DNA from: Solanum dulcamara
Taxonomy: Eukaryota > Streptophyta > Magnoliopsida > Solanales > Solanaceae
Length of the DNA stretch: 64,000 nt
Assembly: GCF_947179165.1 (NCBI RefSeq)
Contig: NC_077242.1
Location: 40,742,097 to 40,806,096, forward strand
Direction of reading: 5' to 3'
Part shown: positions 13,271-23,864 of the stretch, in pieces
Position numbering within the stretch: the first letter of the stretch is position 1
Layout: each line of letters begins with the position of its first letter
Program-made: the position numbers and the translations under genes
The notes under the pieces: generated by a model
What the model saw: the letters and a program-made list of their open reading frames with translations, nothing else
What the model was told of the DNA's origin: nothing
Database searches by the model: none

Positions 13271-14769
13271 GAATATCATACTTAGTTACATGACCTCATT
13301 TTAGAAGGTGCACGTAATGTGATTTATTAATTGTTGTACTTATTCTCTGCATCCCCGTGTCAACTATACTTTCTTTGTGGTATATTATGCTTTACATACT
13401 CAATACACATATTGTACTGACCCCCTCTTCTTGGGGAGGGGGGGCTGCGTTCATGCCTGCAGGTACAAATGCGCGCTTTGAGGATCCGCCATCCTAGGGT
13501 TCCACCTGGCAAGTTTGGGAAAAACTCAATTGTGTTGGAGCCTAGCTTTTGGGTACTAAACCTCTGCTGTATGTTTTCATTTATTTAGGGGTACGGCAGG
13601 GGCCCTGTCCCGCTATATATTGTCATTCCTATTCTTAGAGGTCTGTAGACATATGTGTGTGGGTTGTTTAGGAGTTTATTTTTGTTATGCCTATGCAATA
13701 TGTTGCAAAAGCTATTATGTTGTAGCAGCCTTCTCGGCTGGTTTTCCCCTTTCATGACATGATGCAAATGAAACAGGCCACACGTGTATGAATATTTTAT
13801 CACACACTGGGTTCATATGTTTGGTTCCTATATCTAAGGGGATATATGAACATGAAGAAGTTTTAACTCATTGAGGTTTTTGTGAGCAGTATCACGTTAT
13901 ACATAGTCCAATTTGACTATAATCGATAGTTACGTACACGGGGTCTAGGTCGGACCCCAGTTGCATCCCACGCGGTTGGGTCGTGACACATACGTTGACC
14001 TTTAGGATCCCTAGACTGAAGTGAATTGAAGCTTGAACTTGAAGAAATACTTTGAAATTGTTCGAGAGGAAACTTTTAGAGAGAAGATTTTAATTTTGAG
14101 TGTTTTGGGATATAATTGGGTTAGAAGAAATTAGGGTAGTTAATAGGTGAAAACATATACAAAAAAATCACCCACATTCATTGATAAAATATTTGTAATG
14201 ACAAAAATACCTTTCATTAAAAAACTAAGATAGGGTACCTAGACGGGACCCCACCACGACCTATGAAAACCAAATATGAGCCATGGTCCACATCGTGGTG
14301 AGGGATTTAGACTTCTAAAAAAGTGTCTTGAAAAAGGGGCCCACTACGAGACACACCAAGGTCTATTATGGGCACCAAAGTTAGTGGTGGTCATCCGTGG
14401 TGGTAGAATTGGACATGGAGATTTGGGGTTAGCAAGACTTCGTGCACAAAGACCTCCATCCTCCGTAGAGGGAAATACGACCCGTGGAGGGTGGCCGTAG
14501 TGAGGTACCTGATAGGGGCCTATAAGGGGTGTCCACCACGAAGGCTATAAAGTTTCATTGTACACACCACGGCCTATGGTGCCCCCTTATGGACAAAACC
14601 TCTGAAACCCAACTGCAAGGCACGGACCACGATGGCCCTTCACGGCCTGTGGTCCTCTTCATGACTCTTCAAGTGACCCTTAAAGGCCACCTGGTTCCAA
14701 AAGCTATATTTTCTAGGGATTCATCTTTTGAACCTCGTTTTAGAAATTTTTAACTTTTAGGGTCATACA

Positions 14770-15137
14770 ATACTATACTTGTGCAACTCTCTTGAGTTGA
14801 TAAGCCTCTAAGTCCTCCTTCTCCACCAGATTAATACCCATGATACCAAAGTACTAGCAATACCCTCAATGAATTCTTGTGGATCTTCATCTACCTCATA
14901 TCTATGGAATTCAAGAGAATTCATCTGAGTAAAATCATAAACTCGGCTAGTCACCATATCCACATTTGGGATCACAGAAGCTGTCACATCTCTATTAGCT
15001 TGAGAAGCTAAGGCTTGGCCAAAATCTTTAAACGTAGCCTGAAACTCCTCATTAGAGACTTGCTCAATCAAAAAATCATTTGGAGCTTGTTTCTCCTCCA
15101 CAAAATTCCTTTATATGGGGATTCTTCTAGGAGGTAT
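14770..15137 (-). pseudogene. Element D gag N-terminus, cut off by element A
   Basis: The minus strand reads through to RRIPI and then MEEKQAPNDFLIEQVSNEE, with VYDFTQMNSLEFHRYEVDED and PQEFIEGI further on, which is the N-terminal third of a Tekay-type gag. The start codon at 15135-15137 is ATA instead of ATG. At 14770 the frame stops abruptly where element A begins; the rest of D must lie left of the window. Confidence 0.85.
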
Positions 15138-15141
15138 GATT

Positions 15142-15167
15142 CTGAAATCACCAAGAGTAAACATTAG
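15142..15167 (-). promoter_or_regulatory. Branch-point and 3' splice-site-like motif before element D gag
   Basis: On the minus strand CTCTAATG is followed by TTTACTCTTGGTGATTTCAG and, five bases later, the gag start (ATA). The AG pairs with 15142-15143. It is the best-preserved acceptor candidate and pairs with the donor-like word at 16751-16760, implying an intron of about 1.6 kb. Splicing is inferred, not seen. Confidence 0.45.
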
Positions 15168-15339
15168 AGGGTGAAACCTTAGAGTTCAGCTCTATTGCAT
15201 GATGAGATGATGAAAGAAGTGAAGTGTTTCCTAAGATGCCTCGTAGTCTTCTATTCATAGATATTGCATTCTTTACACTGATGAATAAAACTCTATTTGA
15301 CACAATATGTTAGACTCCCTCAGACACTTTAAACCTTGT

Positions 15340-15351
15340 ACTCTGATGCCA
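15340..15351 (-). other. Primer-binding site of element D
   Basis: The minus strand reads TGGCATCAGAGT, an initiator Met tRNA type primer site with two changes, four bases from the LTR boundary. Confidence 0.8.
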
Positions 15352-15355
15352 AGTT

Positions 15356-17398
15356 TGTCATGACCCAAGCTAGGCCCTAGGTGTGACACAGTAATCAAAG
15401 TCTCGAGTGACTCCAACCAAGCCTCATAGCATATAATTAATGAGAACAAATAAGGTAAATAGAGCAATAAATCTAAACATAGATGTGGAAGTAAAGTCTG
15501 AATAGGAATATCTCAAGAAATGAGAGAACAACATCAATAATGTGACAACATAGACTCCATGAACATCTAACACTCCTCTATTAGTCTAGATGGGGGTATA
15601 ACACAATCTCCTAGATCACCCAATATAAATATAAAAAGTCATACAACTCAATGAAAATATTGTGTCTTTTCCTCAAATTATGAGGACTCAGCACAGTGAA
15701 AGTAATAATCTCCAATCTACTCATGAATAGAAGGTGCACAATGATCATCCATTTCTATATTATGATACAATGTAGGCAAAAAGTATGTGTTAGAACATGG
15801 AACGCACTAAATGTGTGAGAAGAATTCCTGAAAAATGATAGTAGGACATAGTCAATATGAACATGTGATGCATGAACAATATCTTAAAACTTGAGTAAAA
15901 CTTGGAAAGCGTTTGAGAATCGTAAACACGTGGTCAAGCATCATAAAACATTATCATAAGAGATTATAAAATGTAACATATACATATATAGGATATGAAC
16001 TTTAATAGACATGTAATACCATGTGAGCTATAATAAGAAATCTCATGTAACTCCCACACTGAGAAGAGAAAGGCTACTTGCCAAGGTAGACTCTATATCA
16101 TAAACATAACATAATCATGAGCTATATGTGGATCTACTAGCTAAGACATAAAAGTAAAACCTATGGTGGAACGTAGTTTAGGAAATAATGGTTGCTATTA
16201 GGGTTCCCTCGTGGATCCCCACCCTGAAGTTCGCTCGGTGCTAAGTTACACCCAATGAAATACATAAACATAGTCATTAGAAAAGGGAATCAACCAATCC
16301 AATATAATGAAAATATAACACAATAATAGCTCCTTGAAAACCATGATCATAACTTGAACTTATGGACACTTACCTTTATAAGCATTCAAATCATCATAAC
16401 TTGCACATTGTGAGAAAACTTTCACTATTCATGGTTTTATACTTGAAATTATAGTTGAATCCTAAAACATAACTTTCATAAATCATACATGTCAATTCAT
16501 AAACTTCATGATCATAATTACATAATTCATACTTGAAATTGATAGCATAATGCATGGGTCATTAAAAATACATTGAAAACATGTAATTGAGTTGAAAACA
16601 AGAATGGATGAACCATTGTAATTGAGATCATAATTTAGGTGACCCATATAGAATTCAATCAAAACTAGAATTTAGAAGGAATTTATAAAAGCAGAATTGA
16701 GAAATCTTTGGGACTCCATGGATGGAAGAAGTATCCATGGATGAATTCCTACATACCTAGACTTAGAAAGCTTGAATTAAACCCTTCTAATGGAAGCTTG
16801 AAGATTTTTCCCTAGTTGTCGCCTTTGAGAGAATTCGAAGAAACTTGAGAGGTTTATTCTTGTGATTTCGATGTTTGAGAGTTTAGGAGTGTTAGGAATT
16901 AGCTATCATCTAGTACTTAATCCTTAAAAATTTCCAAATACATTATTGATAATAGGGAAAACAACAAAACACTCCCTAAACTTAACTAAATAATGTGCCT
17001 ACATGAAAGGCCACCACGGCCTGTGAAGCTACCATGGGTCGTGGTGAGGGTCGTGATCTTGGGGGTTATCTAGGCTAAGAATGGTTAGCCACTATGGGGG
17101 CCTTCACCGCTCATGGTGCTCATATAAGTTGTGGTCCCCATCATGGTCCTTACCCAACTTAGGGGTTTGGATGGTCCACTTTCACGGAAGAGTCTATGGT
17201 TTGTGGCGACCCACCACAACCTGTGAACCCTATCATGGAACTTTCCTCTAATCCTCAAACTTCAATGAATCTATCATAGTGCCTTTACATGGTCCGTGAA
17301 GGGATTCATGAAGTTCTCCTGGCGCCAAAAGCAACAACTTCTTGTGAAACTTTCCTTTAAACTAAGTTTTCTGACTTTTCAACTTCTAGAGTCCTACA
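15356..17398 (-). mobile_element. 5' LTR of element D (family L1-like), uninterrupted
   Basis: A 2043-base LTR from TGTCATGACCC to GAGTCCTACA with no nested insertion. It has the conserved hairpin and TTAGTAC/GTACTAA-like region near 15763-15825, a donor-like word (CTAG|GTATGT on the minus strand, 16751-16760), and the CCACGG-type palindromes in its U3 end (17010-17300). It sits between D's own leader and the gag of element E, so D inserted into E's gag at 17399. Confidence 0.85.
16751..16760 (-). promoter_or_regulatory. Donor-like site in element D's LTR
   Basis: The minus strand reads CTAG|GTATGT, matching the plant 5' splice consensus. The same place in most L1-L3 LTRs reads AAG|GTATGTGG. 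Confidence 0.4.
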
Positions 17399-18540
17399 AC
17401 CATGCTAAGCTAGAATATCAGAAGTAGTAGTCTGAGTGTGAGGTCGACCACCTCTACCTATACCAGCACCCAAAGGGTAAACTCTCACTCTACGACTCAT
17501 CTTGCCATAACCATAACAAGGATCATAACCCGCTAAGAAATCACCTCGATTCCTTTTCCAATGCTTCCTACATATGGGGATAGTATGACCTATTAGAGAA
17601 ATCCCTTGAGGCTTTGGGTTAAAATCCTATTCTTATTGATCTTTCAAGGTGAAGTATTAGAATAATGTTGACTAAAGAACTTTGGTGAAACTCAGAACGA
17701 CCAGCATTATTGGACTTCACGTGAGAAAAGTCACCATAATTGGTCCTTATCCTCTTTGAATTCCTAGCCCCTTTCTTAAGTTTTTCTTCCATAATTTGCT
17801 CAGCGTGAGTCATCAACCTTGAAATTTCTATTTCCTTGATCAACATGGTGGTTCTACACTCTTTGACCACCAAGTCTAAAACAATCGAAACAAACTTACT
17901 CATACGAGTTTTAGAATTGGCAACCATGTATGGAGTATATTTAGATAATTGTGTGAGCTTCAAGGCATACTCCCTTACACTTATTTTACCTTGTTTTAGA
18001 TTGACAAACTCTTGAATTTTTTTCTCCATCAACTCTAGAGGAAATAAATGGTCATGAAATGCATTATTCAACTCCTCCCAATCTAAGTGACCTAACTCGG
18101 CCTGCATTGATGAAAAAAGAAAAATTTCCCCCATCGCATCATTAATCAGTGTCTTCCCCATAAGCTTTCCCTTATAAAATGATTCTTAACAGACTTACGA
18201 GCTCCACTCAACGACAAAGAGCTATTTAAATGATTTTCATGTTGGTAGTTCAAAAGAAAGAGGATCCTATAATCGAGATGATGGCCAATGCACCTAAAAA
18301 TAGACTCATCTCTAGCTGTCTTATCCTTTAATTGATCAAAAAATATTAGGCCACACCTTTCAATTGGTATGTGTCTATATCTGCTTTCTTCACTAGACTA
18401 ATTCCCATGGTGTCCACGATCTTATGAATATCCTCTATGAATTTCATTCCTCGAGTCTACACCCTAGGTATGGTCGGCACTCGAAAACCATTGTTGGTCC
18501 CAAGAAAATCCTTGGCCTGGCTAATTACTCAGTTGAAAAC
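17399..18540 (-). pseudogene. Element E gag, N-terminally deleted and decayed
   Basis: A 180-codon open stretch (17619-18161) has EFVNLKQGKISVREYALK and ISRLMTHAEQIMEEKLKKG, the capsid region of a gypsy gag. Upstream (18300-18520), interrupted frames give EDIHKIVDTMGIS and DIDTYQLKGVA. Downstream (17440-17600), a zinc-knuckle remnant gives FLAGYDPCYGYGK, with the second knuckle Cys changed to Tyr. The first roughly 80 codons, the leader and the primer site are missing: the frame runs straight into an X-family LTR near 18541. The gag is truncated at 17399 by element D. Confidence 0.8.
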
Positions 18541-20481
18541 TCAACTCAATAGCAACAACTAACTCATATGGAAAATGTAAAGAATAGACATAACTTTTAA
18601 TACATAATTTGAAAATTATCTTAAGATAATAATAATCAAGAAGATTTATGACAAAAACTCCAAAAATTGACATAACTCTATACTCTGCCTATGAAGTCTC
18701 TAAGTACTAAGTTAGTATTAGGAAAAGCTTATGGCTACCTTAAAAGGACTAACAAATAATGACTAATGAAAGTAAAGGAGTTCCTCTGAAAGCCTGAAGG
18801 TCTCACCAAAGTTTGAATGCATGTTATCTTCAATAATGCGCCTGGTAAGAATCTAAAACACCTATATCTCTATCATAAAATAATGCAACATCGAAAGACA
18901 TCAGTACATGAAATGTACAATATGTAAAATAGATAAAGGGAAATATACTCTTTGAATACTCAAATAAAAATAAATACCAGAAAAATATGACTGAAAGTAA
19001 AGCATGCAAGTGCAATAAACCTTTACAACTTTATGATAAAATAAGATTAACAATGTAACTCAAAATAATATAGTATTTTCTCTTAATAGGGTGTGCTCTA
19101 ACTAATAACCATCACTTTGAATCTCATATTTATACCCATATTGCTCATCTTTCCAAATCCGTTCATTATCTTGTTAGGGTAAAGGATGAAAACTCAACTC
19201 ATGGATCCATATAAAGTCCATATTAGGAACTAAAGTGAGGAGTCGCACAAACCAACAATACGATCTTATCATACGCTGGCTATGTAGTTTATGGAATTTT
19301 GGTTATCTAAATTCTTACCCAAATTTATACTCAATACAAGTCCAAAAAATATGCAATTATTCTTATATACTCAATTGAGTGAAAATATTAAAAATATATC
19401 TCATTTAGTTTCATTGGAGTTTAATTTGATAAAATCAAACTCATTTCTCATCTTTATACTAGATTCTTTAAAATTAAAATACATTTAGGAATACACGACT
19501 TGGTAAAATTATGCATAATCAGTAATGTAAAGGATTATAACTCAAGGGATATAATGTACTCAACTCAAAACAATGCATATTAAAAGCAATTGTAAATACT
19601 CAATAGAGTTCATAGAAATGTAAGCATGAACAATAACACAATAATTGAATTATAGGAATAATCACATTATCAGTAATATATAGAGAACACAATGAAAGAT
19701 ATCATAACTCACTTAAAAACTACGTATAAGAGGATTAAACTCAAGTTGGAACTCAAAAAAATAATATTTAGATGTAGGGCGGGAGGAAGGACTCAGTCCA
19801 ATGCTATCATTAGCCTTACATACCTAGAAGAATGATGTAGTTGAAAAAAATTGAAGAACACAAAGACTACGCTAGAACCCTAGCTTTTTTTTCCTCTCCA
19901 ATCCTTGCTCAAAATCTTCTAACTGTTAATGAGGGACAAGGCATATAGGGTACTGATAAGCGGCCTAATTTGGTCCTAAAATATTTGGGATTTTGTTTGG
20001 AAAAGGTAGGAAAAGATCAAATTACCCCTCATTAAAACTATCTTAGCGTTGTCTATGGGTCGACCTACGGACTGTAGAATCTCCTACAGGCCATAGAAGA
20101 CCCCACATGGAAGTTGGGTGTTCAAAATTGGACCTACTAGATTTTGTATGGTTAGGTCTATGGACCCCTTCTACGATAGTAGGGCTTGGTCATGGAAATA
20201 TGTGCACATTCTAGTAGCTACTGGAATTTGAAAGGTGGGTCTATGGACCCCTTCTATGGGTCATAGGAGAGGGATCCTCGAAACTATCTTGGACTGGGCC
20301 TCAGGGCTTCCTCTATGGGAAGTTCCTATAGTCCGTAGAAACTTCTACCGGTCATAAAAGCCATCTGTAGAATGGTCTCTAAAATCTAGAAAATCTACCA
20401 AGTCAAAGGGTCACCTATGAGTCCCTCCTATGGCCCATTGAACTTCTAGAAGTCGTAGATGGAACTCGTATAAGTTCTACA
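18541..20481 (-). mobile_element. 5' LTR of element E (family X), end deleted
   Basis: This aligns in reverse with the solo X LTR at 40501-42689; for example the TTGGTGAGACCT word near 18800 matches 42302. The outer end is TGTAGAACTTATACG on the minus strand (20481). The inner end lacks about 115 bases relative to the solo copy (no CATGACA terminus), so a deletion has joined the LTR to gag. The region 20040-20460 is rich in CTACGGAC and GTAGAA half-sites. Plus-strand pol of element B begins directly after 20481, so E landed in B. Confidence 0.75.
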
Positions 20482-20671
20482 ATATGTGGTGTCTACCCCC
20501 ATTGGTGAGTCAGTTGTTGCTAGAAAAGTCTATAAGGTTTGTCCTATGTCCTTCTTGCATAAAGTTATTCCTTTTGGTCTTATAGAGTTTGACATGGTAG
20601 ATTTTGATATTACACTTGGGATATATTAGTTGTATGCATATTATGCCTCTATAGATTCTAGGACTCATTGA
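20482..20671 (+). pseudogene. Element B protease C-terminal remnant
   Basis: The first readable residues are STPIGESVVARKVYKV, followed by FDMVDFDITLG, the protease-to-RT linker of the clade. The catalytic DPGA part and all of gag are missing because element E interrupts here; the remainder is expected left of the window. Confidence 0.75.
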
Positions 20672-21690
20672 GTGAAGTTTCAATTTTCAAATGAGCCTAT
20701 TCTTGACTGGAAGGGTCAAGATTCGATAGTGAAGGGTAGGTTTATTTCTTGTCTTAAGGTCTTAAAGTTGATTTCCAAGGGTTGCATTTACCACATTATA
20801 AGGGTTAGGGAAGTGGAATCCAAAAGTCCTTCCATTAAGTCTGTTCCCATAGTTAATGAGTTTCCTAATGTCTTACCCAATAACCTTTCTAATATCTCTA
20901 CCAAAAGAGAAGTTGATTTTGGTATCGATCTCCTCTCCAATACCCAAGCTATCACAATTGCTCCCTACCTAATGGCTCTGGTGGAACTAAAGGAGCTAAA
21001 GGAACAATTAAAAGACTTGTTAGATAAAGGGTTCATAAGACAAGTGTTTAACCATGGGGTGCTCCTGTGTTGTTTCAAAGAAAAAAGGATAGATCGCTTC
21101 GGATGTGCATAGACTACCATCAATTAAACAAGGTGACCATTATGAAAAAGTACCCAATTTCTTGGATAGATGATTTGTTTAATCAATTGCAAGAGGCAAG
21201 TCACTTCTCCAAGATTGATCTTTGGTTCGGCTATCATCAACTAAGGGTGAGGGAGTGTGATATTCCCAAGCCGGAATTTAGAATAAGACATGGTCACTTT
21301 AAGTTTGTGGTGATGTCATTTGGGTTGTCGAATACACCAGCGGTGTTCATGGACTTAATTAATAGGGTGTTAAAACCCTACCTTGAATGTTTGTAGTGGT
21401 ATTCATTGGTGACATCTTGATATACACTTAGGGTGAGGAAGAACATAAGAATTACTAGAGAGTTGTTCTTCAAACCTTGAAGGATAGGCAACTATTTGCA
21501 AAATTTAGTAAGTGTGAATTTTGGTTGAAATAGGTACTGTTACTTGGTCACATAGTGTCCGATGATAGGATCAAGGTTGACCCTAAGAAAATAGAGGCAG
21601 TCAAGAATTGGCCTAGACAATTGTCTCCTTCGGATATTAGGAGATTTTTGGGTCTAGCCGGGTACTATAGAAGATTTTTTGAAGGGTTCT
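20672..21690 (+). pseudogene. Element B reverse transcriptase, active-site mutant
   Basis: An open stretch (20672-21112) covers KFQFSNEPILDWKG through VDFGIDLLSNTQAI to LLDKGFIRQ, then shifts frame into [20 protein letters not shown] (21067-21396). The catalytic box at 21402-21413 encodes FIGD rather than FIDD, so the first of the two metal-binding Asp is lost, and it lies after a frame change. The C-terminal thumb ends near LAGYYRRF at about 21655-21680. Confidence 0.85.
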
Positions 21691-22160
21691 CTTCTATGTA
21701 ATATTTTATGACAAAATTGACCCAAAAGAAGGCAAAATTCAAATAGATGGGGGAGTGAAAAAAGAGTTTTCAAACTTTGAAAGATCGACTTACCTCCACT
21801 CCTATTTTGACTCTACTAGAAGGATTATAAAGGTTTGTGCTTTAAGTTGTGCCTTAATGTAGAAAAGCAAGGCCATAGCCTATATTTCTAGGCAAATGAA
21901 GGTACATGAATGTAACTACCCTACCCATGATCTTGAGCTGGCGTCTGTTGTATTTTTTCTAAAGATTTGGTAGCATTACCTCTATGTAGTACATGTTCAT
22001 TGGAATGGATCTCAACCTATGGCAAAGGAGGTGGCTAGAACTCCTTAAAGACTATGATATAAGTTTACATTACCATATGAGCAAGGCCAATATTGTTGCC
22101 ACTGCACTTAGTAGGGTGTTTATGGGAAGTGTGGCTCATGTGGATGAAGAAAAGAGAGAG
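21691..22160 (+). pseudogene. Element B RNase H, decayed
   Basis: Broken frames give [12 protein letters not shown] (about 21915-21950), a catalytic-Glu-bearing stretch, then DLNLWQRRWLELLKDYDIS and the terminal word ALSRVFMGSVAHVDEEK. Frameshifts and stops lie before 21993. In an intact element RNase H removes the RNA template. Confidence 0.8.
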
Positions 22161-23130
22161 TTGGTGAAAGACATTCACCAATTGGATAGATTAGGTGTGA
22201 GGTTGAGTGGTTCTGATGATGGTGGTATGGTTGTTCATAATAGGTCCAAATCATCTTTGGTGGTGGATGTTAAGACAAAACAAGACCTTGACCTAACATT
22301 TGTAGAGTTGAAAAGGTTGGTGAAAGAAAAGAAGGTAGAAGTCTTTTCAAAAGGGGGAGAAGGGATATTACCCTATCAGGGTCGGTTATGTGTTCTTGAT
22401 GTTGATGGAATAAGGGGTTTGATTTTGAAGGAGGGTCATTAAGATGAAAATGTATCGATACATCAGGGATCTATAATGGTGGGGTGGCATGAAAAAGGAC
22501 ATAGCAAGGTTTGTGTTAGAATGTCCAAATTATTAACAAGTGAAGGCCGAACATCAAAGGTCAGGTGGCCTAGACCAAGACATTGAAATTCCCACTTGGA
22601 AGTAGGAATATGTGAATATGGATTTTATAGTGGATTTTTCCTCATACTTAAACATGCCATGACTCATTTTGGGTTATTGTTTATAGAATGACTAAGTCGT
22701 CTCACTTCCGATCGGTCAAGACTTCTTCTAGTACCGAATATAATGCTAAGTTGTATATTGGAGAGTTGGTGAGGTTGCATGGTTTTTCATTTTCAATTAT
22801 TTCGGATAGTGATACCCAATTCACTTCTTATTTTGGCGATCAATTCAAATGGGTGGTGGTACCAAGGTGAATCGAAGCACCGCATCCCATCCTCAAACCG
22901 ATGGACAAGTCAAACAGACAATTCAAATGCTAAAGGATATGCTAAGGGATTGTGTGCTAGATTTCAAGGGAGTTGGGATGATCATCTACCACTCATTAAA
23001 TTTTCCTACCACTATAGCTACCACTCAAGCATTGATATAGCGTTGTTTGAGGCCTTGTATGAGAGATGATGTAGATCTTCAGTTAGTTGGTTTGAAGTAG
23101 GTTAGATGACTTTGTTGGGTCCTGATTTTG
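22161..23130 (+). pseudogene. Element B integrase, decayed
   Basis: The N-terminal linker (LVVDVKTKQDLDL, GGEGILPYQGRLCV) ends at 22442. The zinc-binding CPNY remnant is near 22520. The core has NMDF near 22615, SDSDTQFTSYF near 22804 (second Asp kept) and TDGQVKQTIQML near 22900, where the third catalytic residue Glu is Lys. The end SSVSWFEVG-like word is near 23080. Several frameshifts separate the pieces. Confidence 0.85.
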
Positions 23131-23621
23131 TGCTTGATTATTTGTAAAAGGTGAGAGTCATTAGATAAAGTTTGAAGATGGCTCATAGTTGCCAAAAGTC
23201 CTATTCTGATACTAGGAGAAGAGATCTTGAGTTTAATGTAGATGATTGGGTATATTTAAAGGTTTCACCCTTGAAGGCTATAATTCGGTTTGGTAAGAAA
23301 GGAAAATAAAGCCCTAGGTATGTAGGGCCATATAGAATCTTGAAACGTGTTGGCAAGGTTGTCTATGAGTTGGAGTTGCCTTTGACAAAATATGTGGGTG
23401 ATCTAAATTCTATTATGACTTTAGAATTAGTGAATGTTGAAGAAAGCTTCACCTATGAAGAGGTCCCGATTGAAATTTTTGATTGGTAAGAGATTGAGGA
23501 ACAAAGAAGTTACATCTGTCAAAGTCCTTTGGGAAATCAACAAGTTGAAAGTGCTACATGGGAAATGGAAGAGGATATGATGAAACATTACCCTCATTGC
23601 TTTCATTCTACTAAAGACTAA
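23131..23621 (+). pseudogene. Element B integrase C-terminus and chromodomain, decayed
   Basis: Words such as VYELELPL (about 23360) precede the chromodomain, which is split over three frames: TYEEVPIEIFDW then stop, RLRNKEVTSVKVLW, and finally NQQVESATWEMEEDMMKHYP ending at TKD with TAA at 23619-23621. A 3' untranslated tail of about 230 bases then leads to the polypurine tract. Confidence 0.85.
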
Positions 23622-23850
23622 GGTACTAAGTTATTCATGCTCAAATGTTTAAGACTCCTACGTTTTACTTTTCCTAAGTCTTCATATGAATTCATATTCA
23701 TGAAGTGGAATTTTTACGATCATATTTTATGTTAAGCTTAAAGATCTCATGTTTTATGTATTTCAAGTGTCATTGTATTCATGTTAGGTTGCTATCCTTG
23801 TGCCATGTCCTTTTCTATGCTAATGATTCTCATTCAAGGATGAATATTTC

Positions 23851-23864
23851 CAAGGGGGAGATAT
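23851..23864 (+). promoter_or_regulatory. Polypurine tract of element B
   Basis: CAAGGGGGAGATAT lies immediately upstream of the 3' LTR start TGTAAGACC. It is the best-preserved copy in the window. Confidence 0.9.

Larger units (their letters stand above)
10759..13988 (+). mobile_element. Solo LTR, family Y, nested in element A's 5' LTR
   Basis: A 3230-base LTR starting TGTTACACCCCGTAC and ending GGTCGTGACA, flanked by a perfect target duplication CATAC (10754-10758 and 13989-13993). It has no gag or pol. In order it has an ACGTG-rich promoter region (11208-11316), a TATA box (GATATATATC, 11328-11337), an untranslated leader, an irregular tandem array with GAGTCCC and GGCCGGGTA words (13017-13270), a conserved ACGGCAGGGGCCCTGTCC hairpin (13593-13613) and the 3' end. 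It aligns with the copies at 31451, 57872 and 60703. The perfect duplication and intact TG...CA ends make it one of the younger insertions here. Confidence 0.9.
9283..14769 (-). mobile_element. 5' LTR of element A (family L1), split by a solo Y LTR
   Basis: It begins TGTCATGATCC beside the primer site and ends GGTCATACA at 14769. Without the nested Y LTR (10759-13988 plus its 5-base duplication) it is about 2.25 kb. It aligns with 1-4298 along its length, for example the words GAAGTGAATTGAAGCTTGAACTTGAAG shortened here as TTGAAGCTTGAACTTGAAG. Base 14770 starts the gag of element D, so this is the point where A landed. The U3 end (14240-14690) contains the CCACGG/CCGTGG half-sites typical of L1. 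Confidence 0.85.
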
